Of a DNA stretch of 64,000 nucleotides, positions 40,025 to 52,310 are shown one piece after another. Position 1 is the first letter of the stretch. The number at the start of each line of letters is the position of its first letter. Origin of the DNA: Otis tarda (taxonomy: Eukaryota > Chordata > Aves > Otidiformes > Otididae); assembly GCA_026413225.1 (NCBI GenBank), contig JAPMTP010000044.1, positions 744,001 through 808,000 of the forward strand. Direction: 5' to 3'. Under the pieces are notes generated by a model. The model searched no databases and was not told the origin of the DNA. It saw only the letters and a program-made list of their open reading frames with translations. Position numbers and translations under genes: made by a program.

Positions 40025-41938
40025 GGAAGGAAAATGGAAAAGTGCAGATGCCCGACCTCAGAAGAGGAGGCTTTGGCCTAGTCTTGTGATTTGTAGTGGG
40101 GGAGCCCATGTGAACAGCACAGAAGGGCAGCAGAGCTCAGTAGAGCTGGTCTTCAAGGACAGCGCTTTTCAAGTCCAAGACCGTCTGCACCAAGAGTCAG
40201 GAAAACAAGAAGAGATATTCAGGAGAGAAGCTTGAGGAAGCAGGAAATTCCTGGGAAAGCTCCATGGCAAAAAGGAAGCATACAGGAGATGGATGCGGAG
40301 ACTTGAAAGAAAGAAGGAATTCAGAAATAGGGTTGGTTTTAGGAAAGCTCCAGAGTTGACACTTGCAAGGGAGTTCAGGAGCACAACAATCAGCTGTTCC
40401 TACTTGAGGAAAAGTTAAAGAAGAAATGAAGAGGATGTGTGGCCACTGCTGGGTTTAGTAAGAGGAGGAATAGATAGGTTTGAGGTGCTCTCGGCCTTTG
40501 TCTTCTCCAGCAAGGTCTCTCCGTTGCGTGTGCCTAAAAGGCAGAGCCCAGCCAAAACACAGCAGTGGATGGAGATGAAGTCAGAGGTTACTAAGGTAAG
40601 GTCAAGCCTTTAGAGTCCATTGCACCAGATGGGATGGATCTTAGGATGCTGAGAGACCAGGATGATGTCATAGCAAGGCTGTTCCGAGACATTTTGTGAT
40701 GTCATAATGAGTGGAGGAAGCAAGAAGCAAATGTTGCATCCCTCTCCATGGAGCTGTCTGCAAGATGTCATGAGGCAGTGCTGAGAGACAGGCCAGCACC
40801 TGAAGGGTTCTCTTGGAGGCTGGTGGGGAATCCCTTTGAGCAGGTGAAAGGACAGCAGAAGCCCACATGCAGGACAAGCGAACCTTTCCCTACTCATTCT
40901 GTTCAGGGCAGAGGGCAGAGGTGTTCAGCTGAGCACGTGGAGTAGCACAGGGAGAGCTCAGTTTCCCTTTCTCTTCACCAGCAGCTGGATTTTCCACCTG
41001 TCCTTTGGGTAGAATGGCACTTGTCCCACATACGTCCCTCCTCTGCGTGACCTAAATCAGGGCAGTTGAATTGGGTTTGATGGCCAAGCGTGGGCTTGTA
41101 GTGCTACGCGAGACGCCAGGGCTCTGCAGCACAGCTGCATGCAGCTGGCACAGACAGCACCGGCCCTGTGCAGGAACCCCAGCCCCATTCAGAGCAGTGG
41201 TGTGACGGGCACCAGCCAGGGCATCTCAGACCAATTCAGTGCCTTTGGCCAGTGACTGAATCCCACCGCTGCAGAGACACAAGGTCTGTCCCTTCTCCAT
41301 CCAGCAGACGTATGACAGCACATGAACACAAAACATCTCCCACGGAGGTCTCTGCAAGTGTTCCGTCACTCTCAAACCCTCCTGGTTCTTCTCTTCCCCA
41401 TCCTTTAACCTTCCCATTGATGGATTAATCCAACAGGCTTCATGATGTTCCTGTATCACAGGATGCCCACACCCAAATGCACTTTCCAAATCCTCTCTTT
41501 CTTTGCTGGGATGGGCTTCACCTCCAGGCCAAACGTGCACCAATGTCCTCAGGCTGAGGAGCACACTGTTGTGGGAGACAAAGAAGCCATTCAAGTCCTC
41601 ATGGTGAATTTCATGACCAGTGACCCTGGGAGTACCTGGAAGGGGAGCAAATCAGCATGCCAAATATTGTGGAGGTTGCTGGAGGGTCTTGGGACACTTT
41701 GGGAAACAGGTCTGTGTAGATCGGGTGTCAGATGGGCCAACAATGGTGAAACTCATTTGCATCTGTTACTCACCAAGAGGGAAGATCTGGTGAGGGATGT
41801 GAAAGCCAGAGTCAGCCTTAGTCTTCACGATCATTACATACCAGGGTCTCACCTCCCAAGGAGAATGAGGAAGGAAAATAGAAAAGTGCAGATGCCCGAC
41901 CTCCAAGGAGGAGGCTTTGACCTAGTCTTGTGATTTGT
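40025..41938 (+). repeat. Ancestral-type 1.85 kb monomer at the array edge
   Basis: The segment beginning GGAAGGAAAATGGAAAAGTG at 40025 recurs at ~41872, giving a period near 1.85 kb. The first ~415 bases lack the insertions found in the 5.18 kb units and are clearly diverged from them; from ~40620 on, identity is near complete. Part of the monomer is decayed CR1 ORF2. It is collinear across the repeat boundary: an endonuclease motif at ~41760-41845, an FRRADF-like remnant at ~41900 and ~40055, and an RT N-terminal part with PDGMDLRMLRD at ~40630-40665. Confidence 0.75.
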
Positions 41939-42159
41939 TGTGGGGCAATGCTGACGCGGAAGTCGCGGACACTGCACATGACCAATATGATCAAGCAAAT
42001 GCCGATTTATTGTTGATACATCCCGGTTAATGTAGCCCTTCTAGTTTCGTATCATGCCCAAACTCTCTACTAATTGGCTAGCTATATCATGTACGCGCTT
42101 TTAGCTAAAATATGATTTGTTAAATCTCTTTGTTCATGCTCACGGTTCTTTCCACCTGC
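41939..42159 (-). mobile_element. ERVK-like LTR 3' portion (unit 1)
   Basis: On the minus strand it ends GCATTGCCCCACA, with an AATAAATCGG polyadenylation signal (plus ~42004) about 70 bases before. It therefore looks like the R-U5 end of an LTR. It is abruptly joined to the class III LTR. Confidence 0.55.
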
Positions 42160-43092
42160 AATTAGCAGGAGAATGAGAGAGGGAACAAGATAACCACCCT
42201 ACACCCCTCCCTCTTCTCAGGCTTAACATTATTTCTACCTCTTTCCCCTACTGAGTGGCACAGGGGGAGAGGGAATGGGGGTCACGGTCAGTTCATCACG
42301 TGTTGCTTTATGCCGCTGTATCATCGTCGGGGGAAGAACTCCTTGCATTCCTCCTCTGCTCCAGCGTGGGGTCCCTCCCACGGGCCACAGTCCGTAGTGG
42401 AACTGCTCTGGCATGGGTCATCTCTTCCACAGGGTGCAGTCCCTCCAGAACAGCTGTCCCAGCGGGCCCTCCACGGGCCACAGCCACCTTCAGGCCTCCA
42501 CCTGCTCCGGTGTGGGGTCCTCCACGGGCTGCAGGGGGATCTCTGCTCCTCTGTGGGCCTCCATGGGCTGCAGGGGGCAACCTCCTCCACCATGGTCGTC
42601 ACCACAGGCTGCAGGGGAATCTTGGCCAGGAGCCGCGTTACTCCTCCCCCTCCTTCTTCACTGACCTTGGCGTCTGCAGCCGTTCCTCACAACAGGCTGG
42701 CAGATGCCTCTCAGGATCTTTTTTACATCTTGTTCACTTCTCATCTCCTCTCCACTTCTTGCAGCCAGGCTGGGCCGAGTTGGGCCCAGTCGGCTGCCCG
42801 GCGGGAGGCCAGAGGGTGAGGCCTGCAAGGCCCACAAGGCTCACGCCTCCCCCTCTCTGTCCCCCGCTCAGCTGCTTCACATCTTCCCTCTCTTTTCCTG
42901 TTTTCCCCTACTTAAATATGTTATCGCAGAGGCGTTATCACGGGACATTCTGCTACCAATTGGCTCGGCCTTGGCCAGCAGTGGGTCCTCCCTAGGCCCG
43001 GCCGAGTCCACTAAACAAAGGGGAGCAACTTCTAGCAGTTTCCTACAGAAGCTACCACCTTAGGCCCCCCCCTCACTAACAAAACCAGAACA
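42160..43092 (-). mobile_element. Truncated class III LTR (unit 1)
   Basis: Same family as 7409-8540 and 18891-20022. The minus-strand 5' end (TGTTCTGGTTTTGTTAGTGAGG) is intact at 43092, but the last ~200 bases are missing. It interrupts the gag fragment. The long open frames in it are antisense artefacts of its GC-rich repeats. Confidence 0.8.
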
Positions 43093-44095
43093 ACGGTTTA
43101 ACTGCTGCACCTACAGCAGCAGCCATGACTGTAGCCTTTTCTTCTTCTAACATTTGCTCGGCAGCTTCCAGCAGTTGCCCTGTACTAGATCCTTTTGGCA
43201 GCACACTAAGGGCTCTCTTAGTTTTTTCATTAGCATTATTAAAGGCAAGCGTATCTACGAACTTTGCTTTCATGTCATCATCCAGATCAGGGTGAGCCAT
43301 AATTGCAGCGTGCAACCGATCGATAAATTTCCCATATGGTTCTGTGACGTAAAGGCAGGTCCGGATTTTCCATCGTGCACCCTAGCAAGCGCTCTATAAG
43401 CCAAATCTTGGCCCAGTGGTAACACTTCAGTAGCAAATTGCGCTTGCCAATCAGATCGTGTGAAGGGTCCCGCTCCCATCAGCATTTGAGTTTGCACCCC
43501 GAATAATGGATCAGCCTGTTGTCGAGGCGTTGCAGCTGCCCTGTCACAAGCAGTCTGCCAGTGCTGAAAGAACTGCAGCTGCTGTGACCATGGCAGAAGC
43601 ATCTGGACAATCATTCTGATATCATAAGGAGTTAACAACTGTGACAAAAAAAAAATATGCTGCAACACAGACTGAGTGTATGATGATTTCAGCCCATACT
43701 GAGTAACTGCACTTTTAGCTTCCTTCAATATTTTCCAGTCTAATGCTTGCCACACACTTCTCCCAGTATTATCGGTCACAACTGGAAATGCCATGGGAAA
43801 AGGCTGTCCTTCTATCACGGCATCTCAAATCACCTCTTCCCACCGCACTATCGGATTCACATCCCCAGCCCCTCCCGCCGGCATCCCTTGCAAAGGTGCA
43901 AAAGGACTGATCTCACCCGATGCTCCGTTCGGAACGAACAGGTTGGACGCTGGCAGGTCTCGATGTGGCACAGGTGAAGGAGTTGACAAGTTTCCCAGTG
44001 ACGCTTCTAGGTGAACATCTAGGGCTTCCAGCCTTTTTAGCGTCTCTTGCAGCTGTGTGTCCTTCAAGCCGGATGAATGCTCATCTCCCTCTAAC
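43093..44095 (-). pseudogene. gag: Retroviral gag fragment, betaretrovirus/ERVK-like (unit 1)
   Basis: The minus strand encodes a capsid-like region. The first frame (from ~44095) ends at a TGA at 43825-43827. The same frame resumes at once and stays open through the capsid N-terminal domain (with LKEAKSAVTQYG) and the DWQAQFATEVLPLG block. It then shifts (near 43310) into MHAAIMAHPDLDDDMKAKFV. It is cut off by the LTR at 43092. The A10 run at ~43646 keeps this unit's middle frame open. The TGA and the later shift occur in all complete units, so the gene was dead before amplification. Confidence 0.75.
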
Positions 44096-44194
44096 AGGGT
44101 CTCACCTCCCAAGGAGAATGAGGAAGGAAAATAGAAGCAGGAAAGTCATGGGAAAGTTCCTTAGAAAAAAGAAAGCGTACAGGAGATGGATGCA

Positions 44195-45515
44195 GGGTAA
44201 CTACAGCCTGGTCAGCCTCAGCTCTGTGCCTGGCAAGGTCATGGAGCAGATTCTCCTGGAAACCATGCTAAGGCACGTGGAGAGCAAGGAGGTGGTCAGT
44301 GACAGCCAACATGGCTTCCCCAAGGGCAGATCGTGCCTGACCAATTTGGTGGCCTTCTATTGTGGGTGACAGCATCGGTGGACAAAAGACGAGCAACGGA
44401 TATCATCTACCTGGACTTCTGCAAGGGATTTGACACTGTCCCGCACGATATATTTCTCTCTAACCTGGATGGACCACTCAGTGGATGAGGAATTGGCTGG
44501 ATGGCTTCACTCAGAGAGTGGTAGTCAATGTCCATGTGGAGACCGGTGACGAGTGGCGTCCTTCAGGGGTCCATGTTGGGCCCAGCCCTGTTCAACATCT
44601 TTGTCAGTAACATGGAGAGTGGGATAGAGTGCACCCTCAGCAAGTTTGCCGATGACACCAAGCTGTGTGGTGCCACCGACACGCTGGAAGGGAGGGATGC
44701 CATCAAGAGGGACCTTGACAGGCTGGAGAGGTGGGCCCATGCCAGCCTCATGAAGTTCAACCAGGCCAAGTGCAAGGTCCTGCACCTGGGTTGTGGCAAT
44801 CCCAGGCACAAATACAGGCTGCGCGGAGAATGGATTGAGAGCAGCCGTGAGGAGAAGGACATGGGAGTGCTGGTGGACGAGAAGCTCAACATGAGCCGGC
44901 AATATGCCCTTGCGGCCCAGAAGGCCAACCGCATCCTGGGCTGCATCAAGAGGAGCATGGCCAGCAGGCCCCTCTACTCTGCCCTGGTGAGACCCCACCT
45001 GGAGTACTGTGTCCAGTTCTGGAGCCTCCAACACAAGAAGGACATGGGCCAGTTGGAGAATGTCCAGAGGAGGGCCACGAAGATGATAAGAGGGCTGGAG
45101 CACCTTTCCTATGAGGCCAGGCTGAGAGAGTTGGGGCTGTTCAGCCTGGAGAAGAGGAGGCTCCGGGGAGACCTGATAGCGGTCTTCCAGTACCTCAAGG
45201 GGGCCTACAAGAAAGATGGGGAGAGGCTGTTTAGCAGGGCCTGTTGTGATAGGAAGAGGGGTAACGGTTTCAAAATAGAGGGAGGTAGATTTAGATTGGA
45301 TATTAGGAAAAAACATTTTACACTGAGGGTGGTAGAACACTGGAACAGGTTGCTCAGAAAGGTGGTGGAGGCCCCATCCCTGGAAACAATCAAGGCCAGG
45401 TTGGACGGGGCTCTGAGCAACCCGATCTAGTTGGGGATGTCTTTGCTTCTTGCAGGGGGTTTGGACTAGACAACCTTTGAAGGTCCCTTCCAACCCTAAC
45501 CATTCTGTGATTCTT
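44195..45515 (+). mobile_element. CR1 LINE 3' half (unit 1)
   Basis: The plus strand starts in RT ([20 protein letters not shown]), has breaks near 44370 and 44470, then a 300-codon frame (44528-45430) with [15 protein letters not shown], the catalytic box [20 protein letters not shown] and the C-terminal helices. It ends at the CR1 terminus CCATTCTGTGATTCTT. It replaced ~25-30 bases of the monomer. It is 5'-truncated and dead as a LINE, but the 300-codon frame is conserved in all four complete units. Confidence 0.9.
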
Positions 45516-47118
45516 AATAGGGTTGGTTTTTGGAAGCCCTAGAGTTGACATTTGCAAGAGAGTTCAAGGACACAACAATGAGCTGTTACTACTTCAGAAG
45601 AAGAAATGAAGAGAAAGTGTGGCCACTGCTGGGTTTAGTAAGAGGAGGAATAGATAGGTTTGAGGTACTCTTGGCCTTTGTCTTCTCCAGCAAGGTCTCT
45701 CCGTTGCGTGTGCCTAAAAGGCAGAGCCCAGCCAAAACACAGCAGTGGATGGAGATGAAGCCAGAGGTTACTTAGGTAAGGTCAACCCTTAAGAGTCCAT
45801 TGCACCAGATGGGATGGATCTTAGGATGCTGAGAGACCAGGATGATGTCATAGCAAGGCTGTTCCGAGACATTTTGTGATGTCATAATGAGTGGAGGAAG
45901 CAAGAAGCAAATGTTGCATCCCTCTCCATGGAGCTGTCTGCAAGATGTCATGAGGCAGTGCTGAGAGACAGGCCAGCACCTGAAGGGTTCTCTTGGAGGC
46001 TGGTGGGGAATCCCTTTGAGCAGGTGAAAGGACAGCAGAAGCCCACATGCAGGACAAGCGAACCTTTCCCTACTCATTCTGTTCAGGGCAGAGGGCAGAG
46101 GTGTTCAGCTGAGCACGTGGAGTAGCACAGGGAGAGCTCAGTTTCCCTTTCTCTTCACCAGCAGCTGGATTTTCCACCTGTCCTTTGGGTAGAATGGCAC
46201 TTGTCCCACATACGTCCCTCCTCTGCGTGACCTAAATCAGGGCAGTTGAATTGGGTTTGATGGCCAAGCGTGGGCTTGTAGTGCTACGCGAGACGCCAGG
46301 GCTCTGCAGCACAGCTGCATGCAGCTGGCACAGACAGCAGCGGCCCTGTGCAGGAACCCCAGCCCCATTCAGAGCAGCGGTGTGACGGGCACCAGCCAGG
46401 GCATCTCAGACCAATTCAGTGCCTTTGGCCAGTGACTGAATCCCACCGCTGCAGAGACACAAGGTCTGTCCCTTCTCCATCCAGCAGACGTATGACAGCA
46501 CATGAACACAAAACATCTCCCACGGAGGTCTCTGCAAGTGTTCCGTCACTCTCAAACCCTCCTGGTTCTTCTCTTCCCCATCCTTTAACCTTCCCATTGA
46601 TGGATTAATCCAACAGGCTTCATGATGTTCCTGTATCACAGGATGCCCACACCCAAATGCACTTTCCAAATCCTCTCTTTCTTTGCTGGGATGGGCTTCA
46701 CCTCCAGGCCAAACGTGCACCAATGTCCTCAGGCTGAGGAGCACACTGTTGTGGGAGACAAAGAAGCCATTCAAGTCCTCATGGTGAATTTCATGACCAG
46801 TGACCCTGGGAGTACCTGGAAGGGGAGCAAATCAGCATGCCAAATATTGTGGAGGTTGCTGGAGGGTCTTGGGACACTTTGGGAAACAGGTCTGTGTAGA
46901 TCGGGTGTCAGATGGGCCAACAATGGTGAAACTCATTTGCATCTGTTACTCACCAAGAGGGAAGATCTGGTGAGGGATGTGAAAGCCAGAGTCAGCCTTA
47001 GTCTTCACGATCATTACATACCAGGGTCTCACCTCCCAAGGAGAATGAGGAAGGAAAATAGAAAAGTGCAGATGCCCGACCTCCAAGGAGGAGGCTTTGA
47101 CCTAGTCTTGTGATTTGT

Positions 47119-48271
47119 TGTGGGGCAATGCTGACGCGGAAGTCGCGGACACTGCACATGACCAATATGATCAAGCAAATGCCGATTTATTGTTGATACA
47201 TCCCGGTTAATGTAGCCCTTCTAGTTTCGTATCATGCCCAAACTCTCTACTAATTGGCTAGCTATATCATGTACGCGCTTTTAGCTAAAATATGATTTGT
47301 TAAATCTCTTTGTTCATGCTCACGGTTCTTTCCACCTGCAATTAGCAGGAGAATGAGAGAGGGAACAAGATAACCACCCTACACCCCTCCCTCTTCTCAG
47401 GCTTAACATTATTTCTACCTCTTTCCCCTACTGAGTGGCACAGGGGGGAGAGGGAATGGGGGTCACGGTCAGTTCATCACGTGTTGCTTTATGCCGCTGT
47501 ATCATCGTCGGGGGAAGAACTCCTTGCATTCCTCCTCTGCTCCAGCGTGGGGTCCCTCCCACGGGCCACAGTCCGTAGTGGAACTGCTCTGGCATGGGTC
47601 ATCTCTTCCACAGGGTGCAGTCCCTCCAGAACAGCTGTCCCAGCGGGCCCTCCACGGGCCACAGCCACCTTCAGGCCTCCACCTGCTCCGGTGTGGGGTC
47701 CTCCACGGGCTGCAGGGGGATCTCTGCTCCTCTGTGGGCCTCCATGGGCTGCAGGGGGCAACCTCCTCCACCATGGTCGTCACCACAGGCTGCAGGGGAA
47801 TCTTGGCCAGGAGCCGCGTTACTCCTCCCCCTCCTTCTTCACTGACCTTGGCGTCTGCAGCCGTTCCTCACAACAGGCTGGCAGACGCCTCTCAGGATCC
47901 TTTTTACATCTTGTTCACTTCTCATCTCCTCTCCACTTCTTGCAGCCAGGCTGGGCCGAGTTGGGCCCAGTCGGCTGCCCGGCGGGAGGCCAGAGGGTGA
48001 GGCCTGCAAGGCCCACAAGGCTCACGCCTCCCCCTCTCTGTCCCCCGCTCAGCTGCTTCACATCTTCCCTCTCTTTTCCTGTTTTCCCCTACTTAAATAT
48101 GTTATCGCAGAGGCGTTATCACGGGACATTCTGCTACCAATTGGCTCGGCCTTGGCCAGCAGTGGGTCCTCCCTAGGCCCGGCCGAGTCCACTAAACAAA
48201 GGGGAGCAACTTCTAGCAGTTTCCTACAGAAGCTACCACCTTAGGCCCCCCTCACTAACAAAACCAGAACA
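47119..48271 (-). mobile_element. ERVK-like LTR end plus truncated class III LTR (unit 2)
   Basis: Same composite as 41939-43092: ERVK-like part 47119-47339, class III LTR 47340-48271, with identical junctions. Confidence 0.75.
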
Positions 48272-49276
48272 ACGGTTTAACTGCTGCACCTACAGCAGCA
48301 GCCATGACTGTAGCCTTTTCTTCTTCTAACATTTGCTCGGCAGCTTCCAGCAGTTGCCCTGTACTAGATCCTTTTGGCAGCACACTAAGGGCTCTCTTAG
48401 TTTTTTTCATTAGCATTATTAAAGGCAAGCGTATCTACGAACTTTGCTTTCATGTCATCATCCAGATCAGGGTGAGCCATAATTGCAGCGTGCAACCGAT
48501 CGATAAATTTCCCATATGGTTCTGTGACGTAAAGGCAGGTCCGGATTTTCCATCGTGCACCCTAGCAAGCGCTCTATAAGCCAAATCTTGGCCCAGTGGT
48601 AACACTTCAGTAGCAAATTGCGCTTGCCAATCAGATCGTGTGAAGGGTCCCGCTCCCATCAGCATTTGAGTTTGCACCCCGAATAATGGATCAGCCTGTT
48701 GTCGAGGCGTTGCAGCTGCCCTGTCACAAGCAGTCTGCCAGTGCTGAAAGAACTGCAGCTGCTGTGACCATGGCAGAAGCATCTGGACAATCATTCTGAT
48801 ATCATAAGGAGTTAACAACTGTGACAAAAAAAAAAATATGCTGCAACACAGACTGAGTGTATGATGATTTCAGCCCATACTGAGTAACTGCACTTTTAGC
48901 TTCCTTCAATATTTTCCAGTCTAATGCTTGCCACACACTTCTCCCAGTATTATCGGTCACAACTGGAAATGCCATGGGAAAAGGCTGTCCTTCTATCACG
49001 GCATCTCAAATCACCTCTTCCCACCGCACTATCGGATTCACATCCCCAGCCCCTCCCGCCGGCATCCCTTGCAAAGGTGCAAAAGGACTGATCTCACCCG
49101 ATGCTCCGTTCGGAACGAACAGGTTGGACGCTGGCAGGTCTCGATGTGGCACAGGTGAAGGAGTTGACAAGTTTCCCAGTGACGCTTCTAGGTGAACATC
49201 TAGGGCTTCCAGCCTTTTTAGCGTCTCTTGCAGCTGTGTGTCCTTCAAGCCGGATGAATGCTCATCTCCCTCTAAC
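48272..49276 (-). pseudogene. gag: Retroviral gag fragment (unit 2)
   Basis: As in unit 1, with the shared TGA. It also has an A11 run near 48826 that shifts the frame within the capsid region, splitting it into a 65-codon and a 125-codon piece. An additional T near 48402 shortens the last frame. Confidence 0.75.
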
Positions 49277-49374
49277 AGGGTCTCACCTCCCAAGGAGAAT
49301 GAGGAAGGAAAATAGAAGCAGGAAAGTCATGGGAAAGTTCCTTAGAAAAAGAAAGCGTACAGGAGATGGATGCA

Positions 49375-50695
49375 GGGTAACTACAGCCTGGTCAGCCTCA
49401 GCTCTGTGCCTGGCAAGGTCATGGAGCAGATTCTCCTGGAAACCATGCTAAGGCACGTGGAGAGCAAGGAGGTGGTCAGTGACAGCCAACATGGCTTCCC
49501 CAAGGGCAGATCGTGCCTGACCAATTTGGTGGCCTTCTATTGTGGGTGACAGCATCGGTGGACAAAAGACGAGCAACGGATATCATCTACCTGGACGTCT
49601 GCAAGGGATTTGACACTGTCCCGCACGATATATTTCTCTCTAACCTGGATGGACCACTCAGTGGATGAGGAATTGGCTGGATGGCTTCACTCAGAGAGTG
49701 GTAGTCAATGTCCATGTGGAGACCGGTGACGAGTGGCGTCCTTCAGGGGTCCATGTTGGGCCCAGCCCTGTTCAACATCTTTGTCAGTAACATGGAGAGT
49801 GGGATAGAGTGCACCCTCAGCAAGTTTGCCGATGACACCAAGCTGTGTGGTGCCACCGACACGCTGGAAGGGAGGGATGCCATCAAGAGGGACCTTGACA
49901 GGCTGGAGAGGTGGGCCCATGCCAGCCTCATGAAGTTCAACCAGGCCAAGTGCAAGGTCCTGCACCTGGGTTGTGGCAATCCCAGGCACAAATACAGGCT
50001 GCGCGGAGAATGGATTGAGAGCAGCCGTGAGGAGAAGGACATGGGAGTGCTGGTGGACGAGAAGCTCAACATGAGCCGGCAATATGCCCTTGCGGCCCAG
50101 AAGGCCAACCGCATCCTGGGCTGCATCAAGAGGAGCATGGCCAGCAGGCCCCTCTACTCTGCCCTGGTGAGACCCCACCTGGAGTACTGTGTCCAGTTCT
50201 GGAGCCTCCAACACAAGAAGGACATGGGCCAGTTGGAGAATGTCCAGAGGAGGGCCACGAAGATGATAAGAGGGCTGGAGCACCTTTCCTATGAGGCCAG
50301 GCTGAGAGAGTTGGGGCTGTTCAGCCTGGAGAAGAGGAGGCTCCGGGGAGACCTGATAGCGGTCTTCCAGTACCTCAAGGGGGCCTACAAGAAAGATGGG
50401 GAGAGGCTGTTTAGCAGGGCCTGTTGTGATAGGAAGAGGGGTAACGGTTTCAAAATAGAGGGAGGTAGATTTAGATTGGATATTAGGAAAAAACATTTTA
50501 CACTGAGGGTGGTAGAACACTGGAACAGGTTGCTCAGAAAGGTGGTGGAGGCCCCATCCCTGGAAACAATCAAGGCCAGGTTGGACGGGGCTCTGAGCAA
50601 CCCGATCTAGTTGGGGATGTCTTTGCTTCTTGCAGGGGGTTTGGACTAGACAACCTTTGAAGGTCCCTTCCAACCCTAACCATTCTGTGATTCTT
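49375..50695 (+). mobile_element. CR1 LINE 3' half (unit 2)
   Basis: Same as 44195-45515. The 300-codon RT/C-terminal frame is intact at 49708-50610. Confidence 0.9.
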
Positions 50696-52310
50696 AATAG
50701 GGTTGGTTTTTGGAAGCCCTAGAGTTGACATTTGCAAGAGAGTTCAAGGACACAACAATGAGCTGTTACTACTTCAGAAGAAGAAATGAAGAGAAAGTGT
50801 GGCCACTGCTGGGTTTAGTAAGAGGAGGAATAGATAGGTTTGAGGTACTCTTGGCCTTTGTCTTCTCCAGCAAGGTCTCTCCGTTGCGTGTGCCTAAAAG
50901 GCAGAGCCCAGCCAAAACACAGCAGTGGATGGAGATGAAGCCAGAGGTTACTTAGGTAAGGTCAACCCTTAAGAGTCCATTGCACCAGATGGGATGGATC
51001 TTAGGATGCTGAGAGACCAGGATGATGTCATAGCAAGGCTGTTCCGAGACATTTTGTGATGTCATAATGAGTGGAGGAAGCAAGAAGCAAATGTTGCATC
51101 CCTCTCCATGGAGCTGTCTGCAAGATGTCATGAGGCAGTGCTGAGAGACAGGCCAGCACCTGAAGGGTTCTCTTGGAGGCTGGTGGGGAATCCCTTTGAG
51201 CAGGTGAAAGGGACAGCAGAAGCCCACATGCAGGACAAGCGAACCTTTCCCTACTCATTCTGTTCAGGGCAGAGGGCAGAGGTGTTCAGCTGAGCACGTG
51301 GAGTAGCACAGGGAGAGCTCAGTTTCCCTTTCTCTTCACCAGCAGCTGGATTTTCCACCTGTCCTTTGGGTAGAATGGCACTTGTCCCACATACGTCCCT
51401 CCTCTGCGTGACCTAAATCAGGGCAGTTGAATTGGGTTTGATGGCCAAGCGTGGGCTTGTAGTGCTACGCGAGACGCCAGGGCTCTGCAGCACAGCTGCA
51501 TGCAGCTGGCACAGACGGCAGCGGCCCTGTGCAGGAACCCCAGCCCCATTCAGAGCAGCGGTGTGACGGGCACCAGCCAGGGCATCTCAGACCAATTCAG
51601 TGCCTTTGGCCAGTGACTGAATCCCACCGCTGCAGAGACACAAGGTCTGTCCCTTCTCCATCCAGCAGACGTATGACAGCACATGAACACAAAACATCTC
51701 CCACGGAGGTCTCTGCAAGTGTTCCGGCACTCTCAAACCCTCCTGGTTCTTCTCTTCCCCATCCTTTAACCTTCCCATTGATGATACCATCAGGGATTAA
51801 TCCAACAGGTTTCATGATGTTCCTGTATCACAGGATGCCCACACCCAAAACCACTTTCAAAATCCTCTCTTTCTTTGCTGGGATGGGCTTCACCTCCAGG
51901 CCAAACGTGCACCAATGTCCTCAGGCTGAGGAGCACACTGTTGTGGGAGACAAAGAAGCCATTCAAGTCCTCATGGTGAATTTCATGACCAGTGACCCTG
52001 GGAGTACCTGGAAGGGGAGCAAATCAGCATGCCAAATATTGTGGAGGTTGCTGGAGGGTCTTGGGACACTTTGGGAAACAGGTCTGTGTAGATCGGGTGT
52101 CAGATGGGCCAACAATGGTGAAACTCATTTGCATCTGTTACTCACCAAGAGGGAAGATCTGGTGAGGGATGTGAAAGCCAGAGTCAGCCTTAGTCTTCAC
52201 GATCATTACATACCAGGGTCTCACCTCCCAAGGAGAATGAGGAAGGAAAATAGAAAAGTGCAGATGCCCGACCTCCAAGGAGGAGGCTTTGACCTAGTCT
52301 TGTGATTTGT

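Larger units (their letters stand above)
40441..45620 (+). repeat. Macrosatellite unit 1 (5180 bp)
   Basis: This is the first of the head-to-tail units. Contents in order: old monomer (40441-41938), ERVK-like LTR end (41939-42159), truncated class III LTR (42160-43092), gag fragment (43093-44095), a short re-copied piece of monomer (44096-44194), CR1 3' half (44195-45515), monomer again. Its first ~170 bases differ from the other units at several sites. It carries the 11-bp deletion at ~41420 and reads TTCCGTCAC at ~41360, like unit 2. Confidence 0.95.
45621..50800 (+). repeat. Macrosatellite unit 2 (5180 bp)
   Basis: Nearly identical to unit 1 from 45800 onward. It carries the 11-bp deletion and the TTCCGTCAC variant. 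Small homopolymer differences occur, for example A11 at ~48826. Confidence 0.95.

Noticed and set aside
42255-42995. 230-250 codon plus-strand frames in each unit (also near 47481, 52648, 57850, 63030, and 19183-19749)
   Set aside because: These lie antisense within the class III LTR, are Pro/Ser/Gly low complexity, and come from its GC-rich internal repeats.
44525-45493. 322-codon minus-strand frame repeated in every array unit (also 49705-50673, 54894-55862, 60074-61042)
   Set aside because: It is antisense to the CR1 RT frame and matches no motif; the sense strand explains the sequence.
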